Shown here one piece after another: positions 1-8,729 of a stretch of DNA of 64,000 nt. The translations under genes and the position numbers were made by a program. Location of the stretch: assembly GCF_016862515.1 (NCBI RefSeq), contig NZ_BONC01000044.1, positions 1 through 64,000 of the forward strand, written 5' to 3'. The notes under the pieces were generated by a model. The model saw nothing but the letters and a program-made list of their open reading frames with translations, made no database searches and was not told where the DNA came from. Position 1 is the stretch's first letter; the number at the start of each line of letters is the position of its first letter. This DNA is from Asanoa iriomotensis (GTDB taxonomy: Bacteria > Actinomycetota > Actinomycetes > Mycobacteriales > Micromonosporaceae).

Positions 1-293
1 GTTGAGGCTCGGGCCTGGCCGTCGCGATTTTCGCCGGTTCGTGACCGAGGGGGCGCGGTTTCCGGCGTGGGCGCGGTCCGCGGTCTTGGCTTCGCTGTTG
101 AGACCGGCCCTTGCTCGATGCGATGTCGCGGCGTTGTGACCAGGTCGGCGCGACTTTCGCGGCGGCGTGAACAAGCGGGCGCGCCTCTCGGCAATCTTCG
201 ACGCCGGAGGTCCCTCGCCACCGGTGCTCGGCGGTGCGGGCCGCCGTCGCGGCCTGCGCCCTTGACCGCGATTCTCAGGAGGTCGTGAACAAG

Positions 294-1412
294 ATGGACG
301 CGCTCTTCGTCACCGTCGACGCCGGCGGGAATCTGCCGCCCGCGCTCGGCATCGCGCGCGAGATCGTTCGGCGGGGTGGGACCGCGCGGTTTCTCGGTCA
401 CGAGCCGCAGCGGCGGGTGGTCGAGGCGGCCGGGTTCGGATTCGAGGCCGTGCGTGACGGGTTGGCCTATGACTCCGCCGCGCCGCGGAGCACCTTGTCC
501 GGGCTGCGGGAGATGACCGCCGTCTTCGCCGACCGGGGGATCGGTGCCGACGCCCTGCGGTTGGCCAAGGCCGCGCCGACCGACGTCGTGGTCGTCGACT
601 GTCTGCTGCTCGGTGCGCTCGAGATCGTTCGCCGTTCCGGCATTCCGACCGTATCGCTCGTGCATACCCTCTGGAGCTTCTTCGCCGCCGAGGCGCGTGG
701 GCCGGTCGGCGCGATAATGCGGATGCGTGGCGTCCGGATGCGGCCCGTGCTGGAGTCGCCGGCGTTGAGTCTCGTCACCGTGCGGGCCGAGTTCGAGCCG
801 CCGGGGGCAAGCTTCCCGGCCGGGGTTCGGCACGTCGGCGTCGTCTGGCAGGACCCGGTCGCGCCCCGGCCGGCCCGGGTCGAGCCGCCGCGTGTGCTGG
901 TCAGTCTCAGCACCACCCGGTTTCCCGGGCAGGAGCGGGCGCTCGAGTCCATCCTCGACGGCCTTGACGGCCTGCCGGCGGACGTGGTCGTCACCACCGG
1001 TCCCGCGATCGACCCCGCCGGGCTGCGGGCGCCCGCCAACGCCACCGTCCACCGCTGGGCCGACCACGGCGCGCTGATGCCCGGGGCCGCCCTGGTGATC
1101 GGCCACGGTGGGCACAGCACGACCGCGCGGGCGCTGTCGCACGGCGTACCCCTGCTGATCCTGCCTATGCATCCCCTGATGGACCAGCCGGCGATCGGCG
1201 CCGCGGTGACCCGGCTCGGTGTCGGCCGGTCGATCAGGAAGAGCGCCCGCCCGGCGGCCATCCGGGACGCGGTCACCGCCCTGCTCGCCGACGGCCCGCA
1301 CCGCGCCGCCGCCACCAGACTGGGCGCAGAGATCCGCGAGCATGACGGTGCCGTCCGCGCCGTCGACCTGATCGAGACCCGCACGGCCGCCCACCTGCCG
1401 ACCGGCGGCTAG
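294..1412 (+). CDS. GT1-family glycosyltransferase (MGT/UGT-like)
   Basis: Predicted nucleotide-sugar-dependent glycosyltransferase of about 372 residues, the usual GT-B length. The N-terminus begins MDALFVTVDAGGNLPP, the typical first Rossmann strand with the conserved acceptor-side glycine loop. The C-terminal half carries the donor-binding signature IGHGGHSTTARALSHGVPLL followed by PMHPLMDQP, diagnostic of the GT1/UGT superfamily. Start ATG 294 is chosen because AGGAGG lies at 278-282 with about 10 nt spacing; an in-frame GTG at 285 is too close to it. The gene converges on the kinase gene with a 10-nt gap. Acceptor and sugar donor cannot be told from sequence. The first 293 bases of the window hold no gene I can support. 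Confidence 0.85.
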   Translation: MDALFVTVDAGGNLPPALGIAREIVRRGGTARFLGHEPQRRVVEAAGFGFEAVRDGLAYDSAAPRSTLSGLREMTAVFADRGIGADALRLAKAAPTDVVVVDCLLLGALEIVRRSGIPTVSLVHTLWSFFAAEARGPVGAIMRMRGVRMRPVLESPALSLVTVRAEFEPPGASFPAGVRHVGVVWQDPVAPRPARVEPPRVLVSLSTTRFPGQERALESILDGLDGLPADVVVTTGPAIDPAGLRAPANATVHRWADHGALMPGAALVIGHGGHSTTARALSHGVPLLILPMHPLMDQPAIGAAVTRLGVGRSIRKSARPAAIRDAVTALLADGPHRAAATRLGAEIREHDGAVRAVDLIETRTAAHLPTGG

Positions 1413-1422
1413 GCCCTAGAGG

Positions 1423-2379
1423 TCACGCGCGGTGGCGGCCCACGATGACGCCGGCGCCGTCCGGGAGGGTGTGGCCGATGTCGGTGGATGCCTCGGCCGC
1501 CGTGTCCGTCCAGGGTGGGACAGGGTCCTCCGGCACCGGGTCGGCGAGGGGCGGCAGGTGCACCCGGGCGTCCACCGCCTCCGCCAGCAGCAGGGCCGCC
1601 GCGAAGCTCGTCGGGCGGGCGTCCGGGTTCGGGTCCAGGCAGGACAGGCAGACCTCGGCGACCTCGTCCGGCAGGTCCTTGATGGGCGGCAGCGGCGGCA
1701 GCCCCGCAACCGAGGGGGGCGCGATCAGGTCGCCCGAGCGTGGTGGTGGCGGGAACGGCAGGCGGCCCGCGAGGCAGAGGAACAGGAGCACGCCGAGGGC
1801 GTACATGTCGGTCGCCGGGGCCGCGGGTGCGCCGTGGAAGCGTTCCGGGGCCATGAACGCGGGCGTGCCCAGGATCGTGCCGTCGGCCAGCCGGTCCGAG
1901 CTGCCCGCCGTCACCGAGATGCCGAAGTCCAGGACCTTCGCGCCATAGGGCGTCAGGATGACGTTCGCCGGTTTCACGTCGCGGTGGACCAGGTCGGCCA
2001 CGTGTGCCGCGGCCAGGCCCGCGCTCACCTCCGCGCAGACCCGCACCCCGATCCGCCAGTCCAGCGGGCCGGTGCGCAGGTGCTGCGCCAGCGTGCGACC
2101 GTCGGCGAACTCCATCACGAGGTACGGCAGCGATGGGCCCTGCGGCGTCTTCCAGACGCCGACGTCGAAGACCTCGGCGATGTTCGGGTGGGCCAGGGCG
2201 GCCACGGCGCGGGCTTCGGCCCGGACGAGCGACGCGCCGCCGTCGGTGAGGATCACCTTCACCGCGACCGTGCGCCCCAGCGTCTCGTCGCGGCCGCGCC
2301 ACACCTCCGCCGCACCGCCGACCGCGATGCGACGCTCCAGCCGGTAGCGGCCGTCCAGCCGCGTGCCCTCGTCGTCCAT
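1423..2379 (-). CDS. Serine/threonine protein kinase (Pkn type, soluble)
   Basis: Eukaryotic-type protein kinase of about 318 residues. The glycine loop is IAVGGAAEVWRG, the VAIK-equivalent lysine is in VAVKVI, the catalytic loop is VHRDVKPANVIL, the DFG is VLDFGIS and the activation segment ends GTPAFMAPERF. All catalytic residues appear present. No transmembrane helix or extracellular sensor follows the domain; the tail is a short Pro/Asp-rich stretch ending GVIVGRHRA, so it should be cytosolic, unlike PknB. Start ATG 2379 gives the family-typical MDDEGTRLDGRYRL; ATGs at 2391 and 2439 are in frame and possible, and none has a clear ribosome site. Substrate unknown. Confidence 0.87.
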   Translation of the reverse strand: MDDEGTRLDGRYRLERRIAVGGAAEVWRGRDETLGRTVAVKVILTDGGASLVRAEARAVAALAHPNIAEVFDVGVWKTPQGPSLPYLVMEFADGRTLAQHLRTGPLDWRIGVRVCAEVSAGLAAAHVADLVHRDVKPANVILTPYGAKVLDFGISVTAGSSDRLADGTILGTPAFMAPERFHGAPAAPATDMYALGVLLFLCLAGRLPFPPPPRSGDLIAPPSVAGLPPLPPIKDLPDEVAEVCLSCLDPNPDARPTSFAAALLLAEAVDARVHLPPLADPVPEDPVPPWTDTAAEASTDIGHTLPDGAGVIVGRHRA

Positions 2380-2627
2380 CGCGGACTGCATTACCCAGCA
2401 GCCCGCCCCGGACACACCCCTTCCCTCGAAGGAGAACACCGATCTAGAGTGAGTTCCGCAGCCGCGGCAGCGGCCGGCAACCGGGCGGGAGGCGCAACCC
2501 GCCCGGTCGAACGGGCTCGTCTAGCAGCCCGGCCGGCCGAACCGCCAAGCACGTGACCGCCGGACGGTCTCCTCGCGCCTGTCCACCACACAGGATCCCG
2601 GGCCACTCACAGGGAGAAGAAGGACAA

Positions 2628-3635
2628 ATGGCGCGACCCATCACGCTCTTCACCGGCCAGTGGGCCGACCTGCCGTTCGAGGAGATGTGCCGGCTGGCCT
2701 CCGAGTGGGGCTATGACGGGCTCGAGATCGCCTGCTGGGGCGACCACTTCGAGGTCGACAAGGCGCTCAACGAGGACGGCTACGTCGACCGCAAGCGCGA
2801 GACCCTGGCCAAGTACAACCTGCAGGTCTTCGCGATCTCCAACCACCTGGTCGGCCAGGCGGTCTGCGACCACCCGATCGACGCGCGCCACCAGGACATC
2901 CTGCCCGCCCGCATCTGGGGCGACGGGGAGCCCGAGGGCGTCCGCCAGCGGGCCGCCGAGGAGATCAAGGACACCGCCCGCGCGGCCGCCAAGCTGGGCG
3001 TCAACACGGTCGTCGGTTTCACCGGCAGCTCGATCTGGCACACCGTGGCGATGTTCCCGCCCGTGCCGGCGAGCATGATCGACAAGGGGTACGAGGACTT
3101 CGCCAACCGGTTCAACCCGATCCTCGACGTGTTCGACGAGGTGGGCGTCCGGTTCGCGCACGAGGTGCACCCCAGCGAGATCGCGTACGACTACTGGACC
3201 ACCAAGCGCACCCTCGAGGCGATCGACCACCGGCCGGCCTTCGGCCTCAACTGGGACCCGTCGCACTTCGTGTGGCAGGAGCTCGACCCGGTGAACTTCA
3301 TCTTCGACTTCCAGGACCGGATCTACCACGTCGACTGCAAGGACGCGAAGGTACGCACGGGCGACGGCCGCCGCGGCCGGCTCAGCTCGCACCTGCCCTG
3401 GGCCGACCTGCGGCGCGGCTGGGACTTCGTCTCGACCGGCCACGGCGACGTCCCGTGGGAGGACAGCTTCCGGGCGCTCAACGCGATCGGGTACGACGGC
3501 CCGATCTCGATCGAGTGGGAGGACGCCGGCATGGACCGTCTCGTCGGCGCTCCCGAGGCGCTCGAGTTCGTCCGCCGCCTCGCCTTCGACGCACCGAGCG
3601 CGGCCTTCGACGCGGCCTTCTCCAGCAAGGACTGA
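2628..3635 (+). CDS. Sugar phosphate isomerase/epimerase family protein (AP-endonuclease 2-like TIM barrel)
   Basis: A 335-residue xylose-isomerase-like TIM barrel protein. Recognisable barrel segments are [13 protein letters not shown] near the N-terminus, [17 protein letters not shown] (metal-ligand Glu and His), [13 protein letters not shown] (Asp, His), [10 protein letters not shown] and GPISIEWED (final Glu ligand). This ligand set is what the family uses to hold a divalent metal. Start ATG 2628 sits behind GGGAGAAGAAGGA. Such proteins usually isomerise or epimerise free or phosphorylated sugars, including inositol catabolites; the substrate is not identifiable here. The gene stands alone and converges on the retron reverse transcriptase across a terminator. 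Confidence 0.87.
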   Translation: MARPITLFTGQWADLPFEEMCRLASEWGYDGLEIACWGDHFEVDKALNEDGYVDRKRETLAKYNLQVFAISNHLVGQAVCDHPIDARHQDILPARIWGDGEPEGVRQRAAEEIKDTARAAAKLGVNTVVGFTGSSIWHTVAMFPPVPASMIDKGYEDFANRFNPILDVFDEVGVRFAHEVHPSEIAYDYWTTKRTLEAIDHRPAFGLNWDPSHFVWQELDPVNFIFDFQDRIYHVDCKDAKVRTGDGRRGRLSSHLPWADLRRGWDFVSTGHGDVPWEDSFRALNAIGYDGPISIEWEDAGMDRLVGAPEALEFVRRLAFDAPSAAFDAAFSSKD

Positions 3636-3643
3636 CCGTGTGA

Positions 3644-3679
3644 GGAAGGTCCCGCACCGCGCGCGGTGCGGGACCTTCC
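3644..3679. terminator. Bidirectional terminator between convergent genes
   Basis: A perfect 17-bp inverted repeat with a 2-nt loop: GGAAGGTCCCGCACCGC at 3644-3660 and its complement at 3663-3679. It lies exactly between two convergent stop codons (3635 plus strand, 3683 minus strand), so it can end both transcripts. Confidence 0.8.
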
Positions 3680-3682
3680 GCG

Positions 3683-4990
3683 TCAGCGCGGATCGGTTGA
3701 CAGGGCCGCGTCCAACAGGGCGGCGAGCTTCGCGGCGCGATGCGGGCTGCCCTGACCGACCCAGGCGATGCGACCCGCGAGGTGCTCGGCGAAAGCGGGG
3801 TGTCCCGTCCGGTTCTGTGCCGCCAGACCGGTCAGCGCGGCATTGTGCAGGATCGCCCGCAGCCGGTCGTACTCCTCCCGGGGGACCAGGGGCCGCTCGT
3901 TGACCACGAGGCCGGCGAGCACCTGCCGGTCCCCGCGCCGGCGCACCCGGGTCTTCGCCGGATGCACCCGGAACCCCTCGGCCCGGACCACCTCCGCCAC
4001 CGCGACCAGCAGGTCGTCGAGGCGCCGCCCCGGCAGCTCCCCGGAGAACGCGAGGTCGTCCGCGTACCGGCCGTAGGTCAGGCCGAACGCGCCGGCCAAC
4101 CCGGACAACCGCCGGTCGAGCCGGAACGCGCACAGGTTGGCCAGGGCCGGCGACGTCGGCGCACCCTGCGGCAGATGGCCGGCCCGCAGCGCCGCCAGCC
4201 GCACCGGCCGGTCCACGAGGTCGTGCGGAGCCAGCCGCAACACACTCGCGGGGGTGCGGATCGTGCAGAGCCCGGTCAACGCGTGGGCGACGGGCTCCGG
4301 ATAGCCGGCCGTGCGCAACAGCCCGTAGACCCGTCCGGCGCCGATCGTGGCGAAGAACGCGAGCAGATCGACGCGAACCACGACGGGCCGCCCCGCGTGC
4401 GCCGCCGCGAACGTCGCCGCGGAACGTGCCGGCACGAAGCCGTGCGCCGCGCCGTGCACCGGGACGGGACCGAGGACCTCGGTCAGCAGCCGCCGCTGCA
4501 ACGCGCGCAGCCGAGGCTTGGGCGCCTCGATCAGCCGCCCGCCGACCCAGCGGGACCGGTAATGCCGCAGGCGATCGTCGGCCGCGCGCCGATTCAGCAA
4601 CCGGCGGTCGGCGTACCAGTCGAGCTGTTCGATGGTCAGTCCGAGCACCGCGGCGAGCCCGCCGAGGTCGTCCACGACGGGGGTCGACCAGCGATGTGAC
4701 ACGGTGCGGGTCGCGACGACCGGACGGGACCGGACGACGATCGGCGTCGCCGCGCGCCGGACCGCCTCGCGCAATGGCCCAAGTCCGGAGACGAAGGCCG
4801 CCAGCTCCCGGGGCCGGTCGCTCGGGCGGCGGGGGTACGCCGTGACGACGGCGTCGGCGACAGGCACGAGCCAGCGCCTGCGCACACCGAGGACCTGACC
4901 GCCGCGATCGGCCAGCGCCGGGCGCCGCCATTCACCGTCCGCCAGGAAGGCGTCGGCGAGCGCCACTGCCAGCCCGCGGGCGTCGGTCAC
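3683..4990 (-). CDS. Retron-type reverse transcriptase
   Basis: Reverse transcriptase of 435 residues that would copy the adjacent msr-msd RNA into msDNA. From about residue 115 the order is that of bacterial retron RTs: a LGLTIEQLDWYA segment, the GGRLIEAPKPRLRALQRRLL motif, AAHGFVPARSAAT, the first catalytic Asp in VRVDLLAFF, LPQGAPTSPALANL (about 272), and YGRYADDLAFSG with the YADD box near 310. The thumb segment VLAGLVVNERPLV corresponds to the retron VTG-type region. Residues 1-114 are an extra N-terminal region, longer than in enterobacterial retrons and reminiscent of myxobacterial ones. The start is GTG 4990, 1 nt after the a2 repeat of the RNA gene. No separate effector gene is cotranscribed: downstream is a terminator and a convergent gene. 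Confidence 0.9.
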   Translation of the reverse strand: MTDARGLAVALADAFLADGEWRRPALADRGGQVLGVRRRWLVPVADAVVTAYPRRPSDRPRELAAFVSGLGPLREAVRRAATPIVVRSRPVVATRTVSHRWSTPVVDDLGGLAAVLGLTIEQLDWYADRRLLNRRAADDRLRHYRSRWVGGRLIEAPKPRLRALQRRLLTEVLGPVPVHGAAHGFVPARSAATFAAAHAGRPVVVRVDLLAFFATIGAGRVYGLLRTAGYPEPVAHALTGLCTIRTPASVLRLAPHDLVDRPVRLAALRAGHLPQGAPTSPALANLCAFRLDRRLSGLAGAFGLTYGRYADDLAFSGELPGRRLDDLLVAVAEVVRAEGFRVHPAKTRVRRRGDRQVLAGLVVNERPLVPREEYDRLRAILHNAALTGLAAQNRTGHPAFAEHLAGRIAWVGQGSPHRAAKLAALLDAALSTDPR

Positions 4991-4991
4991 A

Positions 4992-5148
4992 GCGGCGTGT
5001 CCCGACGATGCCCGGTCGTGCGGGTGCAGAGGCTCGCGAAGCGTGCTGGCGCACCTGCGGTGTGGTGCTCAGGTAGGTGACACGCCCCCGGGGTTGCCCC
5101 GGAGAGACCGTGGCCGACGCGCGGCACGGTCGGCTCGGGACACGCCGC
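4992..5148 (-). ncRNA. Retron msr-msd RNA (predicted)
   Basis: In minus-strand (RNA) sense the segment opens with a1, GCGGCGTGTCCCGA (5148-5135), and closes with its perfect 14-nt complement a2, TCGGGACACGCCGC (5005-4992), immediately before the reverse transcriptase start. This is the layout of retrons: a1-msr-msd-a2-ret. After a1 comes AGC, matching the place of the branch-point guanosine (candidate at 5134). Inside are a hairpin at 5106-5131 (GACCGTG arm pairing with CACGGTC), a second perfect hairpin at 5088-5102 (CCGGGG, loop CAA, CCCCGG), and weaker pairings in 5006-5087 that would form the msd. The exact msd boundary is inferred. Confidence 0.8.
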
Positions 5149-5157
5149 CATCCGCGC

Positions 5158-5163
5158 ATCGTA
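5158..5163 (-). promoter_or_regulatory. -10 box of the retron transcript
   Basis: Minus-strand TACGAT fits the actinobacterial -10 consensus TAnnnT. It would start transcription near 5151, within a few bases of the a1 repeat at 5148. No convincing -35 hexamer is seen. Inference from position and sequence only. Confidence 0.5.
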
Positions 5164-5174
5164 GCGGGCGCGCG

Positions 5175-5207
5175 ACAGGCCCCCCGCCGCGTCGGCGAGG
5201 GGCCTGT
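5175..5207 (-). terminator. Terminator of the YtxH-like gene
   Basis: Inverted repeat with arms ACAGGCCCC/GGGGCCTGT and an inner GC-rich pairing, starting 17 nt after the YtxH-like stop codon (5224). It also separates that gene from the retron promoter. No long T-run, as is common in GC-rich actinomycetes. Confidence 0.6.
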
Positions 5208-5223
5208 GTGCCCAATCCCATGA

Positions 5224-5541
5224 TCAGGGCATGGGCTTGGTCGGTGCCGCCGAGGACGACGACGTCGTCGACGAGGTGAGCCCGTTCGTGCCGGCGTGGT
5301 TGTGATCATGGGTGCCGGAGCTCATCTTCTCGCCGAGCTTCGAGTGGCTCAGCCGGTCCTTGCCCTCGGACATCAGGCGGTTCGCCTGGGCCTGGGCAGT
5401 GCCCTTGGCCTCCTGGACCGTGGGATTGTCCATCACCTTGCGGGCCTGCTGGACGATCTCCTCGTACTTCTCCCGGCCCGCGCGAGCGCCCAGGACGAAG
5501 CCGGCGGCGAGTCCGCCGATGAACCAAAGCTTTCCGCGCAT
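5224..5541 (-). CDS. YtxH-like small membrane protein
   Basis: A 105-residue protein with one N-terminal membrane segment, LWFIGGLAAGFVLGARAGR, running straight into the charged amphipathic helix EKYEEIVQQARKVMDN, the arrangement of the YtxH/DUF-type general stress family. The C-terminal 30 residues are Ser/Thr-rich and likely disordered. Role unknown; family members are usually single-pass membrane proteins linked to stress. It has its own terminator downstream, so it is probably monocistronic. Confidence 0.75.
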   Translation of the reverse strand: MRGKLWFIGGLAAGFVLGARAGREKYEEIVQQARKVMDNPTVQEAKGTAQAQANRLMSEGKDRLSHSKLGEKMSSGTHDHNHAGTNGLTSSTTSSSSAAPTKPMP

Positions 5542-5804
5542 TGCGGCTCCTTCCGTGTCGCCGGACGCGCTGTTCCGCGTGCTCGGCTGCGTTACTGTCC
5601 CCGGTTACCTACCCATCGTGCAGCCGACGCATGCGCCGGAAGCACTATCTGACTAATTTGCCCTGATTTCACGCCCGCCGGGGCGGAACGACCGCGAACC
5701 GGGTGGCAGAGCGTGTCGTACCCCCACCCGATGCCCCCGAAACTGCGTGCATCCTGTACTCTCGTACCGGTCGCGCAGAGCCGGGAAACCGGCGAAGCAA
5801 ACGA

Positions 5805-5877
5805 TCCCCCGTAGCTCAATTGGCAGAGCAGCCGGCTGTTAACCGGCAGGTTTTTGGTTCGAGTCCAAACGGGGGAG
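5805..5877 (+). tRNA. tRNA-Asn (anticodon GTT)
   Basis: Complete cloverleaf: acceptor TCCCCCG pairs with CGGGGGA, D arm GCTC...GAGC, anticodon stem GCCGG/CCGGC around CTGTTAA with GTT at 5838-5840, T loop GGTTCGAGTCC. Discriminator G5877 is followed by an encoded CCA at 5878-5880. The stop codon of dxs on the other strand lies only 7 nt beyond. Confidence 0.95.
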
Positions 5878-5886
5878 CCATCCTCC

Positions 5887-7716
5887 TCACGCCAGCGGCA
5901 GCTCCCGCCGCACCGCGGCCGCGATGCTCTCCGAGTCCAGCCCACGTGCCTTCAAGATCGCGCTGCGCGAGCCGTGCGCCAGGAACCGCTGCGGCAGCGC
6001 CAGCGAGCGCACCGGCACCCCGGATCCGGCCTTGCGCAGCGCCCGCGACACCGCGTCGCCGTAGCCGCCGTGCGCGCCGTTGTCCTCGACCGTGACCACC
6101 AGCCGGTACGCCGCCGCGGCCGCGACCAGCTCCGGGTCCACGGGCAGCAGCCAGCGCGGGTCCGCCACGGTCACCGGGACCGCCAGTCGCTCGGCCGCCG
6201 CCAGCGCCGCGGCACCGAGCGGACCGATCGCCAGCACGAGTACGCCCTCCGGCGCCGACCCGGCCGCCGGAGCGACCCCCGACGCGGGCACCTCGCCGGC
6301 GCTCTGCCCCCGCCAGACGCCACCCGGCGCCGTCGCTCCCCGCTGCCCGCCGAGGCCCGGACCCCACCGGAGCACGTCGGCGGTACCTAGCTGCCCGACC
6401 GCGGCGAGCGCCGGCCCGACGTCCGCCTTGGGGAACCGCAGCGCCGCCGGCCCGTGGTGGTCGACCGCCTCCCGCAGCAGCAGCTTGAGCTGGTCGCCGT
6501 CGCGCGGCGCGGCCACCCGCATCCCGGGCACCATCCCGAGCAGCGACAGGTCCCACATGCCGTGGTGGGACGGCCCGTCGCTGCCGGTGACCCCGGCCCG
6601 GTCGAGCACGAACGTGACCGGCAGCCGGTGCAGCGCGACGTCCATCAGCACCTGGTCGAGCGCCCGGTTGAGGAACGTCGAGTAGACGCAGACCACCGGA
6701 TGCAGGCCGCCGGTGGCCAGCCCGGCCGCCGAGGTGACCGCGTGCTGCTCGGCGATGCCGACGTCGAACGCCCGCGACGGGTACGCGTCCGCGAACGCCT
6801 GCAGCCCCGTCGGCCCGAGCATGGCCGCGCTGATCGCCACCACGTCGGGCCGCGCGGCGCCCAGTGCCACCATCTCCGCACCGAACACCGAGGTCCAGCT
6901 CCGCTTGCCCGACGACGGCCCGGCCGGCCCCACCGTGTGCATCCGGTCGGCCTCGTCCTGCTCGGCCGGCGCGTGGCCGAGGCCCTTGCGGGTCAGGCAG
7001 TGCACCACGACCGGCGTGCCCAGCGAGCGCGCCTTGCGCAGCGCGACCTCGACCGCCGCCGCGTCGTGCCCGTCGACCGGGCCCAGGTAGGCCAGCCCGA
7101 GCTGCTCGAAGACCGACGCCGCCGGCCCGTCCCGCAGCGCCGCCAGGTGCCGTCCGACCGCGCCCGCGGTGGGCGCGTACGACCGGCCGTTGTCGTTGAG
7201 CACCACCACGATCGGCCGTTCCGGCGCGGCGGCGATGTTGTTGAGCGCCTCCCACGCCATGCCGCCGGTCAGCGACCCGTCACCGACCACCGCGACGACC
7301 GCGCGGTCGGGCCGGCCACCGATGGCGAACGCCTTCGCCAGCCCGTCGGCATAGGACAGCGCCGTGGAGGCGTGCGAGTTCTCGACGATGTCGTGCGCGC
7401 TCTCGGACCGCGACGGGTAGCCGGACAGCCCGCCCTCCTGGCGCAGGCTGTCGAGTGCGGCCCAGCGGCCGGTGAGCATCTTGTGCACGTACGCCTGGTG
7501 CCCGGTGTCCCACACGAGCGCGTCGTGCGGCGAGTCGAACACCCGGTGCAGCGCGATGGTCAGCTCGACCACGCCGAGGTTGGGCCCGAGATGGCCACCC
7601 GTCTGCGTGACCGAGTCGATCAGCCGCGCGCGGATCTCCGAGGCCAGGTCGGGCAGCGCCGACTCCGGCAGCGCCCGCAGGTCGCCGGGACAGTGGATGC
7701 GCTCCAGCAAGGCCAT
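5887..7716 (-). CDS. dxs: 1-deoxy-D-xylulose-5-phosphate synthase (hopanoid-operon copy)
   Basis: Thiamine-diphosphate enzyme that condenses pyruvate and glyceraldehyde 3-phosphate, the first step of the MEP pathway; 609 residues, slightly shorter than most DXS. Seen motifs: [35 protein letters not shown], the TPP-binding [17 protein letters not shown], and [17 protein letters not shown] of the pyrimidine-binding half. A Gly/Ala/Pro-rich insertion before the C-terminal transketolase domain (around [14 protein letters not shown]) is unusual and probably a linker. Start ATG 7716 is 5 nt after the hpnH stop, implying coupling. Last gene of the hopanoid operon; probably a second dxs that raises C5 supply for hopanoids. 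Confidence 0.93.
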   Translation of the reverse strand: MALLERIHCPGDLRALPESALPDLASEIRARLIDSVTQTGGHLGPNLGVVELTIALHRVFDSPHDALVWDTGHQAYVHKMLTGRWAALDSLRQEGGLSGYPSRSESAHDIVENSHASTALSYADGLAKAFAIGGRPDRAVVAVVGDGSLTGGMAWEALNNIAAAPERPIVVVLNDNGRSYAPTAGAVGRHLAALRDGPAASVFEQLGLAYLGPVDGHDAAAVEVALRKARSLGTPVVVHCLTRKGLGHAPAEQDEADRMHTVGPAGPSSGKRSWTSVFGAEMVALGAARPDVVAISAAMLGPTGLQAFADAYPSRAFDVGIAEQHAVTSAAGLATGGLHPVVCVYSTFLNRALDQVLMDVALHRLPVTFVLDRAGVTGSDGPSHHGMWDLSLLGMVPGMRVAAPRDGDQLKLLLREAVDHHGPAALRFPKADVGPALAAVGQLGTADVLRWGPGLGGQRGATAPGGVWRGQSAGEVPASGVAPAAGSAPEGVLVLAIGPLGAAALAAAERLAVPVTVADPRWLLPVDPELVAAAAAYRLVVTVEDNGAHGGYGDAVSRALRKAGSGVPVRSLALPQRFLAHGSRSAILKARGLDSESIAAAVRRELPLA

Positions 7717-7721
7717 CGAAA

Positions 7722-8726
7722 TCACCGCCCGACGGCCGCCCGCATCGTCTCCTTGAGCGATCCCAGGGTGGCGATCACCGCCGTCGGCTCGTAGCCACAG
7801 TGCGCCATGCAGTTGGCGCAGCGCGGGTCCTTGCCCCGGCCGAAGGCGTTCCAGTCGGTCTCCTCGATGAGCTCCTTGTAGGTGGCCGCGTAGCTGTCGT
7901 CCAGCAGGTAGCACGGGCGCTGCCAGCCGAGCAGCGAGTAGGACGGGATGCCCCACGCCGTGCACTCCAGGTCCCGCTTGCCCTCGAGGAAGTCCAGGAA
8001 GACCGGCGAGTGGTTGAGCCGCCACTTCTTGCGGCGGCCGTTGGCGAACGCCTTGGCGAACAGCTCCCGCGTCTCGCTGACGCCGAGCCAGTGCTCCTGG
8101 TCGGGCGCCTTCTGGTACGCGTACGCCGGCGAGATCTGCATGTTGTCGACCTCGACCACGTTGTTGAGGTAGTCGAGGACGCCGATGACGGTCTGCGGCG
8201 TGTCGGTGTTGAAGAACGTCGTGTTGGTCATCACCCGGAAGCCCGCGGCCTTGGCCATCTTGATGGCCTCGATCGCGCCCTCGAAGCCGCCCTCGTGGCT
8301 GACCGACAGGTCGTGGCGCTCCTTGAGCCCGTCGACGTGCACCATCCAGGCGAAGTTGCGGTGCGGCTTGAACTTGTGGAGGTGCTTGGGCATCAGCAGC
8401 GCGTTGGTGCACAAGAAGACGATCTTGTTGCGGGCCAGCAGCTGGCGGACGATCTCGTCGATCTGCTTGTGCATCAGCGGTTCGCCGCCGGCGATCGAGA
8501 CCATCGGCGCGCCGCTCTCCTCGATCGCGGCGACCGCCTGCTCGACCGGCATCCGCTTCTTGAGCAGCGCCGCGGGTTGTTCGATCTTGCCGCAGCCGGC
8601 GCACTTCAGGTTGCACGCGAACAGCGGTTCGAGCTCGACGAGCAGTGGGAACTTCTCCCTGCGGAGCAGCTTCTGCTTCAACAGGTACCGGCCCAGCCGA
8701 ACGGACTGCCTGAAGGGCATGGCCAT
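7722..8726 (-). CDS. hpnH: Adenosyl-hopene transferase HpnH (radical SAM)
   Basis: B12-independent radical SAM enzyme that joins a 5'-deoxyadenosyl group to diploptene to make adenosylhopane, the first C35 hopanoid intermediate. 334 residues. The cluster motif is CNLKCAGC (CxxxCxxC) near residue 38, followed by VSIAGGEPL, the SAM-binding GGE motif. The start [20 protein letters not shown] is typical of HpnH. It is 3 nt downstream of the hpnG-ispH fusion and 5 nt upstream of dxs, so one transcript. Confidence in the specific function is high because the whole hopanoid operon surrounds it. Confidence 0.94.
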   Translation of the reverse strand: MAMPFRQSVRLGRYLLKQKLLRREKFPLLVELEPLFACNLKCAGCGKIEQPAALLKKRMPVEQAVAAIEESGAPMVSIAGGEPLMHKQIDEIVRQLLARNKIVFLCTNALLMPKHLHKFKPHRNFAWMVHVDGLKERHDLSVSHEGGFEGAIEAIKMAKAAGFRVMTNTTFFNTDTPQTVIGVLDYLNNVVEVDNMQISPAYAYQKAPDQEHWLGVSETRELFAKAFANGRRKKWRLNHSPVFLDFLEGKRDLECTAWGIPSYSLLGWQRPCYLLDDSYAATYKELIEETDWNAFGRGKDPRCANCMAHCGYEPTAVIATLGSLKETMRAAVGR

Positions 8727-8729
8727 CGT

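Noticed and set aside
67-288. 73-codon frame at the window start
   Set aside because: Arg/Ser-rich text without ribosome site or homology-like pattern; it overlaps the glycosyltransferase leader.
5592-5945. Minus-strand frame containing a tRNA-antisense peptide
   Set aside because: The WTRTKNLPVN part is the antisense of tRNA-Asn, a well-known source of false genes.
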